Shown in pieces: positions 53,029-61,937 of a DNA stretch of 64,000 nucleotides. The stretch lies in assembly GCA_027490305.1 (NCBI GenBank), contig JAIXYI010000023.1, forward strand, positions 37,712 through 101,711, in the 5' to 3' direction. The stretch comes from Flavobacteriaceae bacterium. Lineage in GTDB: Bacteria; Bacteroidota; Bacteroidia; Flavobacteriales; Flavobacteriaceae. A program made the translations under genes and the position numbers. Below the pieces are notes generated by a model. The model saw nothing but the letters and a program-made list of their open reading frames with translations. It searched no databases and had not been told where the DNA came from. Numbering within the stretch: the stretch's first letter is position 1; every line of letters begins with the position of its first letter.

Positions 53029-53963
53029 TGAAACGGACCTTGTTCCTTTACAGCCTTTTGGTGCCGCTTTTGCTCGCCGCGCAACGCCGTCCGGCAGAAG
53101 CGGGTGTCGTCAGCGATAATGATTTGTACGTCTCAACCGTCAGTGACAAATACTATACCGCCGGCTTCGAGTTCTTTTACCGCTTTCTCAACAAGGCGTC
53201 GACCGACGAGGTAAAGAAAATCACCGATATTCGGGTCGGACAGTATATTTTCAATCCACGCACCCGACAGGCAGCCGACCCCGCGCGTATTGACCGCCCA
53301 TTTGCGGGCTATCTGTTTGCAGAAGCCGGTAAGGGCTATTTCCGGGAACGGTCGGTGTGGAAGTGGTACGGACAATTGGGCGTCGTGGGCCCTAACGCCT
53401 TTGCGGAACAAACCCAGAAGGGAATCCATTTTCTGTTCGGATACAAACGGGTGTACGGATGGGAACACCAAATCCGGAACGTCTGGGCGGCGCAACTCGG
53501 CGGATCGTATGCGCGTACACTATCGGCCGGTCCGCGTTTCGATGTTAATTTCCAGGCCGAAGCCTATGCCGGAACGGTGCTCTCGGGTGCCCGTGTCGGG
53601 TTTCTTTCCCGCATTAGCCTTTGGGGCGACTTAAAAACGCTGTCGGCCTCAAATCTTTATGACGGTGCGTTATCGGCCGACCCAGCAGTCTATTCCGACC
53701 ATGAATTGTATTTTTACATCAGTCCTAACGTCAAATACCAGGGCCATGATGCTACCATAGAAGGCAGTCTTTTTGACAACGACAGTCCGGTGGTGTTTGA
53801 TGTAAAACCGTTCCTTTTCTCGGGAGAAGCCGGGTTTAAGTACAGAAAAAACCGGTGGAGTTTCACCTACGCCTTCCTTTACCACACCAAAGAAGTTCGC
53901 AACAGTCCTAACAATATGGGGCATTACTACGGATCAATCGTAGTCTCAAAATTCCTTGATTAA
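53028..53963 (+). CDS. Lipid A deacylase LpxR family protein
   Basis: A 311-residue outer-membrane beta-barrel with a signal peptide (MKRTLFLYSLLVPLLLAAQ). LpxR removes the 3'-acyloxyacyl chain of lipid A. The catalytic-face Asn-Asp pair is visible in VVSDNDLYV, with RPFAGYLFAEAG further on and alternating amphipathic strands to the C-terminus. Start chosen as ATG 53028, coupled to mtgA by a TGATG overlap. Family assignment is good; the conserved His/Ser pair was not pinned down. It overlaps the convergent S9 peptidase by 4 bases. Confidence 0.85.
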   Translation: MKRTLFLYSLLVPLLLAAQRRPAEAGVVSDNDLYVSTVSDKYYTAGFEFFYRFLNKASTDEVKKITDIRVGQYIFNPRTRQAADPARIDRPFAGYLFAEAGKGYFRERSVWKWYGQLGVVGPNAFAEQTQKGIHFLFGYKRVYGWEHQIRNVWAAQLGGSYARTLSAGPRFDVNFQAEAYAGTVLSGARVGFLSRISLWGDLKTLSASNLYDGALSADPAVYSDHELYFYISPNVKYQGHDATIEGSLFDNDSPVVFDVKPFLFSGEAGFKYRKNRWSFTYAFLYHTKEVRNSPNNMGHYYGSIVVSKFLD

Positions 53964-56059
53964 GGAAGCTTCGAAAATCCCATATTATACAGGGTAAACG
54001 AAATGGCATCCGCATCTTCTGCGATGGCTTTCGAAACCGATTTACCTGCTCCGTGTCCGGCGTTGGTCTCAATCCGAATCAGTACCGGCGCTGGGCCCGA
54101 CTGTTTCGCCTGCAACTCAGCAGCGAACTTAAAGCTGTGGGCCGGCACCACGCGGTCGTCATGGTCGCTGGTCGTCACCATAGTGGCGGGATACCGGGTG
54201 CCTTTCCGAACATTGTGCACAGGCGAATAGTTTCGGAGATACTCGAACATTTCCTTCGAATCGTCGGCAGTGCCATAGTCATAGGCCCATCCCGCTCCGG
54301 CGGTAAAACGATGGTAGCGAAGCATATCCAACACGCCCACGGCCGGAAGGGCTACCCTGAAAAGTTCCGGGCGCTGGGTCATGGTCGCACCTACCAAAAG
54401 TCCGCCGTTGGAACCGCCTTCTATCGCCAGGAAATCGGGGCTGGTGTAGCGCTCGTTGATGAGGTATTGGGCGGCACCGATGAAGTCGTCAAAAACGTTT
54501 TGTTTTTGCATCTTGGTGCCCATATCATGCCATTTGCGTCCGTATTCCCCACCGCCCCGCAGGTTCGGCACGGCATAAATACCGCCCAATTCCATCCAGG
54601 TAGCGGCATATACGCTGAACGAAGGAGTGAGGCTCACGTCAAAACCGCCGTATCCATAAAGAAGGGTCGGGTTCTTGCCGTTCCGGGCCAGGCCTTTTTT
54701 GTAGGTAATGATCATCGGAACGCGCGTGCCGTCTTTCGAGACATAGAAAATCTGTTCGGACGTGTAATCATCCGGATTAAAGGCAATCGTAGGTTTCCAA
54801 TACGCGCTGCGTTCGCCGGTGGCTATATCAATCGAATAAATGGAGGAAGGGGTAGTATAGTTGGTAAAACTGAAATACGTCTCCCGATCGGTTTTCTTTC
54901 CGCGGAAACCCGAGGCGGTTCCAAGGCCGGGCAACTTTATGTCATTGACGACCGTACCGTCGTACCGAACCTGTTGTACAAACGAAACCGCATCCCGCAT
55001 ATAATGCGCGAAGAAATAGCCGCCACAGGTGCTCACGGTCAAAACGTTATCTGTTTCGCGGATGATGTCGCGCCAGTTCGACGGATCAAGCGCCCCTATC
55101 TTGGCCGCCACCACCCGTTTGTTCGGGGCTTTGAAATTCGTGACGAAGTAAAAAACGCCGTTTTCATGGTCGAGGAAGTCGACATCGTAGTCAAAACCGG
55201 TGTTAACGGCGATGATTTTAGAGGATGGGTTACTGAGGTCTTTGATGTAAAGTTCATTTCCGGATGTCGAGTTCGCTGTTGAAATGATGAGGTAACGACC
55301 GTCTTCCGACACACTTCCGCCTACATACCGCCGTTTTTCTTCCCCGCCGAAAATCAGCACATCCTTCTTTTGAGGCGTGCCCAATGCGTGGAAATACAGT
55401 TTGTGCTGGTCGGTTTTGGCGGAAAGAACACTTCCTTTCGGGCGGTCGTAGCGTGAATAGAAAATGCCTTCGTTGCCTTTCCAGGAAAGACCGCTGAATT
55501 TGACGTCGACCAACTGCTCATCACGCACCTTTTTCGTGGCGGCGTCCATAAAATACACCTTTACCCAGTCGCTTCCGGCTTCGGAAACGGCATAGGCCAC
55601 AAGGCTTCCGCCTTTTGAAAAGGCCAACGCGCTCAACGAACTCGTACCGTCTTTCGCAAAGCCATTCGGGTCAAGGAACACCTCTTCTTTGCCGCTTGCG
55701 TCCTGCCGGTAGAGTACCGACTGGTTTTGCAATCCGTCGTTTCGGTAGTAATAGAGGTAGTTGCCTTCGCGGGTCGGGGCACTGCGCTTCTCATAATTCC
55801 ATAGTTGGGTGATGCGCTCCTGGACGTCCTTGCGGAACGGTATTTTATCAAGATAGCCAAAGGTGACGTCGTTTTGCGCCGCCACCCACTTCGCCGTCTT
55901 ATCGGAGAGGTCGTCTTCCAACCAACGGTAGGGGTCGGGAATCGGCGTACCGAAATAGGTGTCAACCACATCGCCTTTTTCCGTTTCCGGATAGACAATC
56001 TGTTGTGCGCCGGCAGGGAAAGAGGAAATACAGGCCATTAGGAAAAGTGCTTTTTTCAT
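53960..56059 (-). CDS. Prolyl oligopeptidase (S9A), exported
   Basis: A 699-residue protein from MKKALFLMACISSFPAGAQ, a signal peptide; the longer frame starts inside the promoter box and is rejected. The N-terminal propeller starts at about residue 20 (DPYRWLEDD is the S9A hallmark) and runs to about 420. The catalytic domain holds the nucleophile in EGGSNGGLLVG, the acid in DHDDRVVPAHS and the base in NAGHGAGKS. Cleaves short proline-containing peptides. Monocistronic, convergent with the LpxR gene by a 4-base overlap. Confidence 0.95.
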   Translation of the reverse strand: MKKALFLMACISSFPAGAQQIVYPETEKGDVVDTYFGTPIPDPYRWLEDDLSDKTAKWVAAQNDVTFGYLDKIPFRKDVQERITQLWNYEKRSAPTREGNYLYYYRNDGLQNQSVLYRQDASGKEEVFLDPNGFAKDGTSSLSALAFSKGGSLVAYAVSEAGSDWVKVYFMDAATKKVRDEQLVDVKFSGLSWKGNEGIFYSRYDRPKGSVLSAKTDQHKLYFHALGTPQKKDVLIFGGEEKRRYVGGSVSEDGRYLIISTANSTSGNELYIKDLSNPSSKIIAVNTGFDYDVDFLDHENGVFYFVTNFKAPNKRVVAAKIGALDPSNWRDIIRETDNVLTVSTCGGYFFAHYMRDAVSFVQQVRYDGTVVNDIKLPGLGTASGFRGKKTDRETYFSFTNYTTPSSIYSIDIATGERSAYWKPTIAFNPDDYTSEQIFYVSKDGTRVPMIITYKKGLARNGKNPTLLYGYGGFDVSLTPSFSVYAATWMELGGIYAVPNLRGGGEYGRKWHDMGTKMQKQNVFDDFIGAAQYLINERYTSPDFLAIEGGSNGGLLVGATMTQRPELFRVALPAVGVLDMLRYHRFTAGAGWAYDYGTADDSKEMFEYLRNYSPVHNVRKGTRYPATMVTTSDHDDRVVPAHSFKFAAELQAKQSGPAPVLIRIETNAGHGAGKSVSKAIAEDADAISFTLYNMGFSKLP

Positions 56060-56080
56060 CGGAAATGGTTTCGATTCCGA

Positions 56081-56088
56081 CAAAAATA
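56081..56088 (-). promoter_or_regulatory. TATTTTTG promoter element, S9A peptidase
   Basis: Minus-strand TAnnTTTG match, 21 bases before ATG 56059. It excludes the ATG at 56083. Confidence 0.6.
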
Positions 56089-56107
56089 CACAATTCCGCC
56101 GCCGCTA

Positions 56108-56482
56108 TTAGACGAAAAGCGGGCGATATACGCGCCAGTGCTTATAAATAAGAATGGTATTCAGTAGGGTAACCGCCAGCGCAACCCCAAGTCCGGGCAG
56201 ATCCATAAACAAATGGAACAACAGGATGTTGATGGAAAGCGGTGCTAATAAGATAAGGGCGAAAGGCACCCATTTACGGGTCAGCAGCAAGATGCCGATG
56301 ACGACTTCGAGAACGCCGACCACCGGGAAAATGTATCCGGTGGCATGCAACGAACTCATGAATTCACCAGCCGCACCCGTAGGTAGCTCCATCGGAAGGA
56401 AGTCGATCAGTTTGTTGCTGCCGAAGACTACCAATACGATACCCAATACGACCCGCACGATAGAGGTAAACTTTGAATTCAT
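56108..56482 (-). CDS. DoxX family membrane protein
   Basis: A 124-residue four-span membrane protein: SIVRVVLGIVLVVFGSNKLIDFL with the DoxX core, then YIFPVVGVLEVVIGILLL, PFALILLAPLSINILLFHLF and GVALAVTLLNTILIY. Similar to the DoxX/DoxD and MauE type families. The role is unknown, often oxidative-stress or envelope related. It sits between the S9A gene and the AIM24 gene with no close partner. The 156-base spacer to 56639 holds no gene. Confidence 0.85.
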   Translation of the reverse strand: MNSKFTSIVRVVLGIVLVVFGSNKLIDFLPMELPTGAAGEFMSSLHATGYIFPVVGVLEVVIGILLLTRKWVPFALILLAPLSINILLFHLFMDLPGLGVALAVTLLNTILIYKHWRVYRPLFV

Positions 56483-56638
56483 ACTTAAGTGGTTTTGGTT
56501 GATGTGTAAAAATAATGCTAATTTTTTATTCTATTGTATAGCAATAGGTTTCTTTTTTAATCATCATCGTGATTATATGTTAATTGTGAAACTTCAACAT
56601 AAATAGCACTTGTAACAAAGGCTGTTCACTTCCGACAA

Positions 56639-57457
56639 ATGGCACAAAAACATAGTATGACCGCACACGAAATTGACTACGAAATCCATGGAGAAGAAAT
56701 GCAATATGTGGAGATTGAACTTGATCCACAGGAAGTCGTGATTGCCGAATCGGGCAGTTTTATGATGATGCAGGACGGTATCCGGATGGAAACCATTTTC
56801 GGTGACGGCGCCCAGCCCAAGTCGGGGTTGTTCGACAAGCTACTTTCGGCCGGAAAGCGCGTGCTGACCGGTGAAAGCCTGTTCATGACCGCCTTTGTGA
56901 ACGAGTATTCCGGTAAACGGAAAGTGTCGTTTGCCTCACCCTATCCCGGAAAAATACTGCCAATACACCTGCGCGATAACGGGGGTAAGTTCATTTGCCA
57001 GAAGGACGCCTTCCTCTGTGCCGCTAAAGGCGTTTCGGTCGGAATTGAGTTTTCCCGTAAGTTGGGCCGTGGCCTTTTCGGAGGCGAAGGGTTCATCATG
57101 CAAAAGTTAGAAGGTGACGGACTTGCCTTCATCCACGCCGGAGGGATGTTGTCCAAAAGAGAGCTGGCGCCGGGCGAAGTGCTGAAGGTCGATACGGGTT
57201 GTATCGTCGGTTTCACCCAGCACGTAGACTACGATATTGAATTCATTGGGGGCATCAAGAACTCGCTTTTCGGTGGAGAAGGGCTCTTCTTCGCAACGTT
57301 GCGGGGCCCCGGAACCGTATATATCCAGTCGCTTCCGTTTACCCGACTTGCCGATCGCATTATTGCTTCGGCACCCGCTGCCGGTGGCAGTCGTCGGGAA
57401 GAAGGAAGTGTACTCGGAGGGTTGGGCAATCTGCTCGACGGAGACAACAGATTTTGA
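56639..57457 (+). CDS. AIM24/TIGR00266 family protein
   Basis: About 272 residues; ATG 56657 ([12 protein letters not shown]) is a plausible shorter start. The AIM24 fold is a beta-rich tandem of twisted sheets; recognisable segments are [39 protein letters not shown] and [14 protein letters not shown], the last two being internal repeats. No signal peptide or membrane span, and function in bacteria is unknown. A hairpin terminator follows. Confidence 0.9.
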   Translation: MAQKHSMTAHEIDYEIHGEEMQYVEIELDPQEVVIAESGSFMMMQDGIRMETIFGDGAQPKSGLFDKLLSAGKRVLTGESLFMTAFVNEYSGKRKVSFASPYPGKILPIHLRDNGGKFICQKDAFLCAAKGVSVGIEFSRKLGRGLFGGEGFIMQKLEGDGLAFIHAGGMLSKRELAPGEVLKVDTGCIVGFTQHVDYDIEFIGGIKNSLFGGEGLFFATLRGPGTVYIQSLPFTRLADRIIASAPAAGGSRREEGSVLGGLGNLLDGDNRF

Positions 57458-57481
57458 TTTTTTTGTAGTTAGTTAAACAGG

Positions 57482-57510
57482 AAAAGCGTCCTTTCGGGGA
57501 CGCTTTTTAT
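57482..57510. terminator. Terminator after the AIM24 gene
   Basis: AAAAGCGTCC / GGACGCTTTT stem (57482-57491 with 57498-57507), then T-rich sequence. It may also serve the convergent TonB receptor gene. Confidence 0.88.
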
Positions 57511-57529
57511 TTTACAGGAGGTTGGAACG

Positions 57530-59734
57530 TTACAGTTGGAAGGAGAGCCCGACTATAAAGTTCCGCCCGATATTCGGAATTCCATCAGTCTTCAAACGCG
57601 ACAGATGCGCGATGTAGGTACGGTCGAACAGGTTGTTGGCGCTCATCGTCAGCAGAAACGACGTCTTACCCAGCGTGATTTTCCCACCAGCGCCCAGGTT
57701 GAAAAGCGCATAATCACCTGTAGGGGTTTCGAACGCGCCCACCCGGTTCTGTTCAAACGTGTAGTTGACATCGAACGTGGCGTAACCGTCCTTCAACCAT
57801 TGGCCTTTCTTGAATTCGACGCGGATCGAGTTGTCCCAGTCGGTAGCCGGAACTAACGGCAACGCCGTGCCATCGGTGCGCTCGCCCTTCACCAGACTGA
57901 TGGTGCTTTGAAGGTGCAGCCAGTCAAGCGGATGCGGGTGTAGGTGGAATCCGGCCTCACCCCCAAACAGTCGCGCATTCGACTGTACATAGTCGTACAC
58001 ATCGTTGCCCTCCCGAACCTCGCCGGTAGGCGCGGCATAGATGTAACGGTCAATGTGGTTATAAAAGCCGTTGAGGAAACACTCGAAATGGCTGTTCCCA
58101 TATTCAAGATCGAGGTCTACCTGCACGTTCTGCTCTTTGTCGAGATTCGCGTTCCCCACTTCATAGCGGTTGGTGCCTTCATGCACGCCATTTGACGTAA
58201 GCTCGGCAAGGTTCGGCGCCCTGAAACCACTGGCGACATTCAGGCGCACGGTAGTTGAGTTGGCAATTTTATGACTGTATCCGACCTGGGCATTCAAACT
58301 TGAAAACGAACGGTCGACCGTTTCGAATGATCCTTCCTCGCCAGGAGTGCCAAAGGCATTACCCGTCACGTTTCGCGTGTCAAACCGAAGGCCCGTCTGG
58401 AGTGTATGCCCATTCCACTCACCTAACGCGGTGGTAAAGACGCCGAAATCCCGCACCTGCGCATCCGGAATAAGTCGTTCCTCTCCCGCATTGCGATTCT
58501 CCTGCCATAAGCCCTGCGCGCCCGAGATGACCTCCCAATGGGTTGATTTCGGGAAGTGGTACTTCACGTCGTAACTGGTCGTTTGTAAGCGCATGTCGAG
58601 TGCGGGCGTCGGACTGTCTTCCAGTTCTTTCCGGCGGTTGTCGATGTAGCCCAGGTTGACATCCAGTTTCGAATCGGCGAAAAACAAGGTGTTTCCCCAA
58701 CTCAGGATATGACTCCGAACATCCTGCTTCGGATACAGGGTCGACTTACTGTTCGATTGCACGCCGATCCCTTCCTCTGGAATACCAAGGTCAAGGGCGT
58801 TGTAGTTATAGCGGAGTACCGAAGAAATACGACGGTCACTGAAGCCCGTGGCAAGTTTCAGGTCTTTTTCGTTGTATCGGGTGTTGGTCACACGGTCGCC
58901 GTCGGGTATTTCGTAGTCGGAATGGGTGTCGTAACTGCCACGTCCGAGAAACTTCCATTTTTCGGATGAGGTTTTGACGCCCACTGAGGTGCTGCTGCCC
59001 AGCGTATTGGAAAAAAACCGCTGGCGTACATCGGCTTTAAACGCGCCGGCCTCTGCAAACTTCTCCGGGTTTAGGTAAATGACACCACCAATGGCGTCCG
59101 ATCCATACAAAAGCGAGGCGGGTCCTTTGATGACTTCCGCTGATTCAACTCCGGCATCGTTGAGCCCCAACCCGTGTTCGTCGCCAAATTGTTGGTTTTC
59201 CATTCGTACGCCTTGGGTATAGACCAACACGCGGTTGCCGCTGAGGCCACGGATGACGGGTTTTCCAATGGAGGTGCCGGTCGAGACCTGCGCCACGCCG
59301 GGTAAAGTTGAAAGTCCTTCAATCAGTGTGGCAGCCCCTTTTTTCTGCATATCTGCGACCGATTGCTTTTCGATCTTCATGACGTTCTGTGACTGCAGGC
59401 GACTGAACGCCGTCGACACCACCACTTCGTCCATTCGGAATTCGGATTGCGTGAGGACAACATCCAGGGTCGTCTCACCTGAGACCGCTACGGTTTCCTG
59501 ACGTGAGGCGTAGCCAAGAGCACTGACGCTGACACGGAGTTTTCCTGCCGGAAGGTGGCGAAAGGCGAAGCCGCCTGCCGCATCCGTGATGGCGGTTTTA
59601 TGAAGGTCAGGCAGGTAGACCGTCGCGCCCGTAATCGGTTGTTGGAGGGTATCGGTCACCTTTCCTGAAAAGGAATTTTGCGACCATACACATAGAGACA
59701 CGCCCATCATGAGCGTGAGAAAAAGATGTTTCAT
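57530..59734 (-). CDS. TonB-dependent receptor with carboxypeptidase-like N-domain
   Basis: A 734-residue outer-membrane transporter. Signal peptide (1-18, VSLCVWSQ), a CarboxypepD_reg-like domain (about 22-95, SGKVTDTLQQPITGATVYL), plug (about 105-215, with GVRMENQQFGDEHGLGLND and VIKGPASLLYGSDAIGGVI), then a beta-barrel ending in FIVGLSFQL with the C-terminal aromatic/hydrophobic strand. This subtype resembles ZnuD/metal-linked receptors rather than SusC. The adjacent small His/Cys-rich gene at 59780 supports a metal substrate, but that is inference. No Fur box was identified. Confidence 0.92.
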   Translation of the reverse strand: MKHLFLTLMMGVSLCVWSQNSFSGKVTDTLQQPITGATVYLPDLHKTAITDAAGGFAFRHLPAGKLRVSVSALGYASRQETVAVSGETTLDVVLTQSEFRMDEVVVSTAFSRLQSQNVMKIEKQSVADMQKKGAATLIEGLSTLPGVAQVSTGTSIGKPVIRGLSGNRVLVYTQGVRMENQQFGDEHGLGLNDAGVESAEVIKGPASLLYGSDAIGGVIYLNPEKFAEAGAFKADVRQRFFSNTLGSSTSVGVKTSSEKWKFLGRGSYDTHSDYEIPDGDRVTNTRYNEKDLKLATGFSDRRISSVLRYNYNALDLGIPEEGIGVQSNSKSTLYPKQDVRSHILSWGNTLFFADSKLDVNLGYIDNRRKELEDSPTPALDMRLQTTSYDVKYHFPKSTHWEVISGAQGLWQENRNAGEERLIPDAQVRDFGVFTTALGEWNGHTLQTGLRFDTRNVTGNAFGTPGEEGSFETVDRSFSSLNAQVGYSHKIANSTTVRLNVASGFRAPNLAELTSNGVHEGTNRYEVGNANLDKEQNVQVDLDLEYGNSHFECFLNGFYNHIDRYIYAAPTGEVREGNDVYDYVQSNARLFGGEAGFHLHPHPLDWLHLQSTISLVKGERTDGTALPLVPATDWDNSIRVEFKKGQWLKDGYATFDVNYTFEQNRVGAFETPTGDYALFNLGAGGKITLGKTSFLLTMSANNLFDRTYIAHLSRLKTDGIPNIGRNFIVGLSFQL

Positions 59735-59779
59735 GAGTAAATGAGTAAACGTTAGAATTTTCCCGAAGGGTCAAATAAA

Positions 59780-60130
59780 TCAGACGTTTACAGACGGTGG
59801 GCCGCGCAGATAGGTCAGCCCGATCGCTTCTGACGGCACAAACCGCTGATAGGCAGCGACTGTTAAATCAACGTAATGAAGAGTCGGCTCAGAGCGCTCG
59901 AGCCAAATGTTGAAAGCGGCGTAAGGAGCGAAGGTAAAGTCGCAGACCCAACAGTGCTCCAATGACGCGTGGGTGTGGGTGATGCTCGCCTTACTATAGG
60001 CTTTGTGTTCGCAATGCCGTTCCCGTACCTTTTCCTGATAGTCGGCCCAGCCGTGCCACGACTGTACGGTCAGGGCCGTAAGCAGCACCGACACGAAAAA
60101 GACCTGCAGCAACCGGAAGCGGGTTTTCAT
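59780..60130 (-). CDS. Small exported His/Cys-rich protein, putative metal-binding
   Basis: A 116-residue protein with an N-terminal hydrophobic segment (about 6-25, LLQVFFVSVLLTALTVQSWH) that is either a signal peptide or an anchor. The middle is rich in potential metal ligands: RHCEHKAYSK, ITHTHASLEHCWVCDF. The C-terminus is hydrophobic-aromatic. It lies just upstream of the TonB receptor gene on the same strand (45 bases), so it is likely co-transcribed and may sense or hold the transported metal. Not a family I can name. Confidence 0.72.
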   Translation of the reverse strand: MKTRFRLLQVFFVSVLLTALTVQSWHGWADYQEKVRERHCEHKAYSKASITHTHASLEHCWVCDFTFAPYAAFNIWLERSEPTLHYVDLTVAAYQRFVPSEAIGLTYLRGPPSVNV

Positions 60131-60151
60131 GTGACAAAGATACGCATCACA

Positions 60152-60187
60152 GTAAAAAAGCGGGCCCTAGACCCGCTTTGTTTTTTT
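60152..60187 (-). terminator. Terminator after the DoxX gene at 60192
   Basis: AAAGCGGG / CCCGCTTT stem (60157-60164 with 60172-60179), with A/T runs on both sides. Confidence 0.85.
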
Positions 60188-60191
60188 GCAA

Positions 60192-60626
60192 TCAGCGTTT
60201 CGAAATCAAATGGTCTACGCTGTATTTCCCGGCGCCCGTAAAGAAAAGGGCAATATAAACGATGAAATAAGGGAAGCCCGGGTTGAACCAAAGACCGCCG
60301 TCTTCAATATGGTAGACCTCGCCGCCGATAACCGCAAAGATGTAGAACGAACAAATCACAAGTGGGATAAGCGCCAGGCGGGTCAGGAATCCGGCCATGA
60401 TTAGCAGGCTGCAGAAGAATTCGGCAAAAATCACCAGATTGAGCACCGGTGCGCCAGACAATCCGAGGAAGGAGACTTTATTGATCCAGAAATCGTCTTT
60501 GAGGTTTTCACTGTATTTGGTGATTTTCTGGTAGCCGGCTGCCGCCATCGAGGCGCCGAACATCAGCCGGATTAGCAGCAGTCCGAAGTCAAGGTTAAAA
60601 GACTGCGCAGACATAAATTTTTTCAT
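60192..60626 (-). CDS. DoxX family membrane protein
   Basis: A 144-residue protein from MKKFMSAQSF; the ATG nine codons upstream lies inside the promoter box. Four spans: LLLIRLMFGASMAAAGYQKI, NLVIFAEFFCSLLIMAGFL, IPLVICSFYIFAVIGG and FPYFIVYIALFFTGAG. The YQKI and AEFFCSLL features place it in the DoxX family. It is a second such gene in this window, distinct from the one at 56108. Function unknown. Confidence 0.88.
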   Translation of the reverse strand: MKKFMSAQSFNLDFGLLLIRLMFGASMAAAGYQKITKYSENLKDDFWINKVSFLGLSGAPVLNLVIFAEFFCSLLIMAGFLTRLALIPLVICSFYIFAVIGGEVYHIEDGGLWFNPGFPYFIVYIALFFTGAGKYSVDHLISKR

Positions 60627-60650
60627 GTGGCTCGTTTTAAAGTTGGTATT

Positions 60651-60658
60651 CAAATATA
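60651..60658 (-). promoter_or_regulatory. TATATTTG promoter element, DoxX gene
   Basis: Minus-strand TAnnTTTG match, 24 bases before ATG 60626. Confidence 0.58.
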
Positions 60659-60685
60659 TAGAATAAAAAAGTCGGTTGCGGCAAA

Positions 60686-60720
60686 AAAGAAAAGCCCCAC
60701 GGGGAGTGGGGCTTCTATTT
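60686..60720 (-). terminator. Terminator after asd
   Basis: AAGCCCCAC / GTGGGGCTT stem (60692-60700 with 60706-60714); T-rich on the minus strand after the stem. Confidence 0.88.
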
Positions 60721-60734
60721 GCAGTGGATTTTCT

Positions 60735-61724
60735 TTACACGAGGCGGTGCGCCACCAAATACTCTGCAATCTGAACGGCATTCGTAGCGGCACCTTTGCG
60801 AAGGTTATCGGCTACAATCCACATATTGAGGGTGTTGGGTTGGGTTTCGTCGCGACGGATCCGGCCTACGAATACCTCGTCTTTCTGGTGTGCGTACAAC
60901 GGCATCGGATAGACGAAGTTGGCGATATCATCCTGTACGACTACGCCCGGTGTTTTGGATAGGATGTCACGCACTTCCGCTACATCGAAGTCATTTGAAA
61001 ACTCGACGTTCACCGCTTCCGAGTGACCTCCTACGGTCGGGATGCGCACGGTGGTAGCCGTCACGCGGATGGTATCATCCGAAAGGATTTTCTTGGTTTC
61101 CCGCGTCATTTTCATTTCCTCTTTCGTGTAGCCGTTGTCTTCGAAGACGTCGATTTGCGGGATGGCATTGCGATGGATGGGATACTTATACGCCATTTCG
61201 CCCTCAATGCCCGCATATTCATTCTCAAGTTGTCGAACGGCTTTCACGCCGGTACCGGTGACCGATTGGTAGGTCGACACGACAATGCGCTCAATGTTGT
61301 ATTTTTTATGGAGCGGCGCCAGGGCCAACACCATCTGTATGGTCGAACAGTTCGGGTTTGCGATGATTTTGTCGGTTGGGGTGAGTTGATCGCCATTGAT
61401 TTCCGGAACCACTAGTTTCTTTCCGGGATCCATCCGCCAGGCAGACGAGTTGTCGATAACGGTGGTGCCGGCTTCTGCAAATTTCGGTGCCCACTCTAGT
61501 GAAGTACCGCCGCCAGCGGAGAACAAGGCGATGTCGGCTTTCCGATCGATCGCTTCCTGCATCCCGACGACTTTATAGGTTTTTCCCTGGAAGGCAATTT
61601 CCTTTCCAATCGATTTTTCGGATGCAACCGGAATCAACTCCGTAACCGGGAAATTCCGCTCTGCCAACACTTTCAACATGGTTTCACCCACCATTCCGGT
61701 GGCGCCAACGACCGCAACTTTCAT
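60735..61724 (-). CDS. asd: Aspartate-semialdehyde dehydrogenase
   Basis: A 329-residue enzyme of the aspartate pathway (lysine, diaminopimelate, methionine, threonine) that reduces aspartyl phosphate to the semialdehyde with NADPH. N-terminal Rossmann motif VAVVGATGMVGETML, catalytic Cys C126 in ANPNCSTIQMVLAL, and the His of the active site in the VGGHSEAVNVEF segment. Own TACTTTTG promoter and a terminator: monocistronic. Confidence 0.96.
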   Translation of the reverse strand: MKVAVVGATGMVGETMLKVLAERNFPVTELIPVASEKSIGKEIAFQGKTYKVVGMQEAIDRKADIALFSAGGGTSLEWAPKFAEAGTTVIDNSSAWRMDPGKKLVVPEINGDQLTPTDKIIANPNCSTIQMVLALAPLHKKYNIERIVVSTYQSVTGTGVKAVRQLENEYAGIEGEMAYKYPIHRNAIPQIDVFEDNGYTKEEMKMTRETKKILSDDTIRVTATTVRIPTVGGHSEAVNVEFSNDFDVAEVRDILSKTPGVVVQDDIANFVYPMPLYAHQKDEVFVGRIRRDETQPNTLNMWIVADNLRKGAATNAVQIAEYLVAHRLV

Positions 61725-61741
61725 AAAGGTTTGTTTTGGGG

Positions 61742-61749
61742 CAAAAGTA
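61742..61749 (-). promoter_or_regulatory. TACTTTTG promoter element, asd
   Basis: Minus-strand TAnnTTTG match, 17 bases before the asd ATG. Confidence 0.6.
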
Positions 61750-61783
61750 CGGAAAAAGCGAAAAGGATGTGTGGGGGGAGTAA

Positions 61784-61822
61784 CTGAGTCCCTGAGCGCC
61801 TGAGTCCCTGAGTTCCTGAGCG
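61784..61822. repeat. CTGAG-unit repeat, left flank of the four-helix gene
   Basis: About five tandem 8- to 9-base units of CTGAGTCC or CTGAGCGC type. A 19-bp stretch, GAGTCCCTGAGCGCCTGAG, recurs inverted at 62321-62345 on the other side of the gene. Confidence 0.7.
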
Positions 61823-61864
61823 GCGAGAGTTTGACGGCGACTTCTAAGGTTTGGGTGGAATTAT

Positions 61865-61895
61865 TTTAAGAAAAAATGCGGAAAAACCGTAATGC
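61865..61895 (+). repeat. Repeat family A copy upstream of the four-helix gene
   Basis: TTTTAAGAAAAAA, then TGCGG AAAAA CCGTA. Similar arm and core to the copies around 32212, with an A5 loop in place of T5. Confidence 0.5.
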
Positions 61896-61937
61896 CGCTA
61901 TCCATCAAAGTATCAAATTTGCCAAAAAACAACCATT

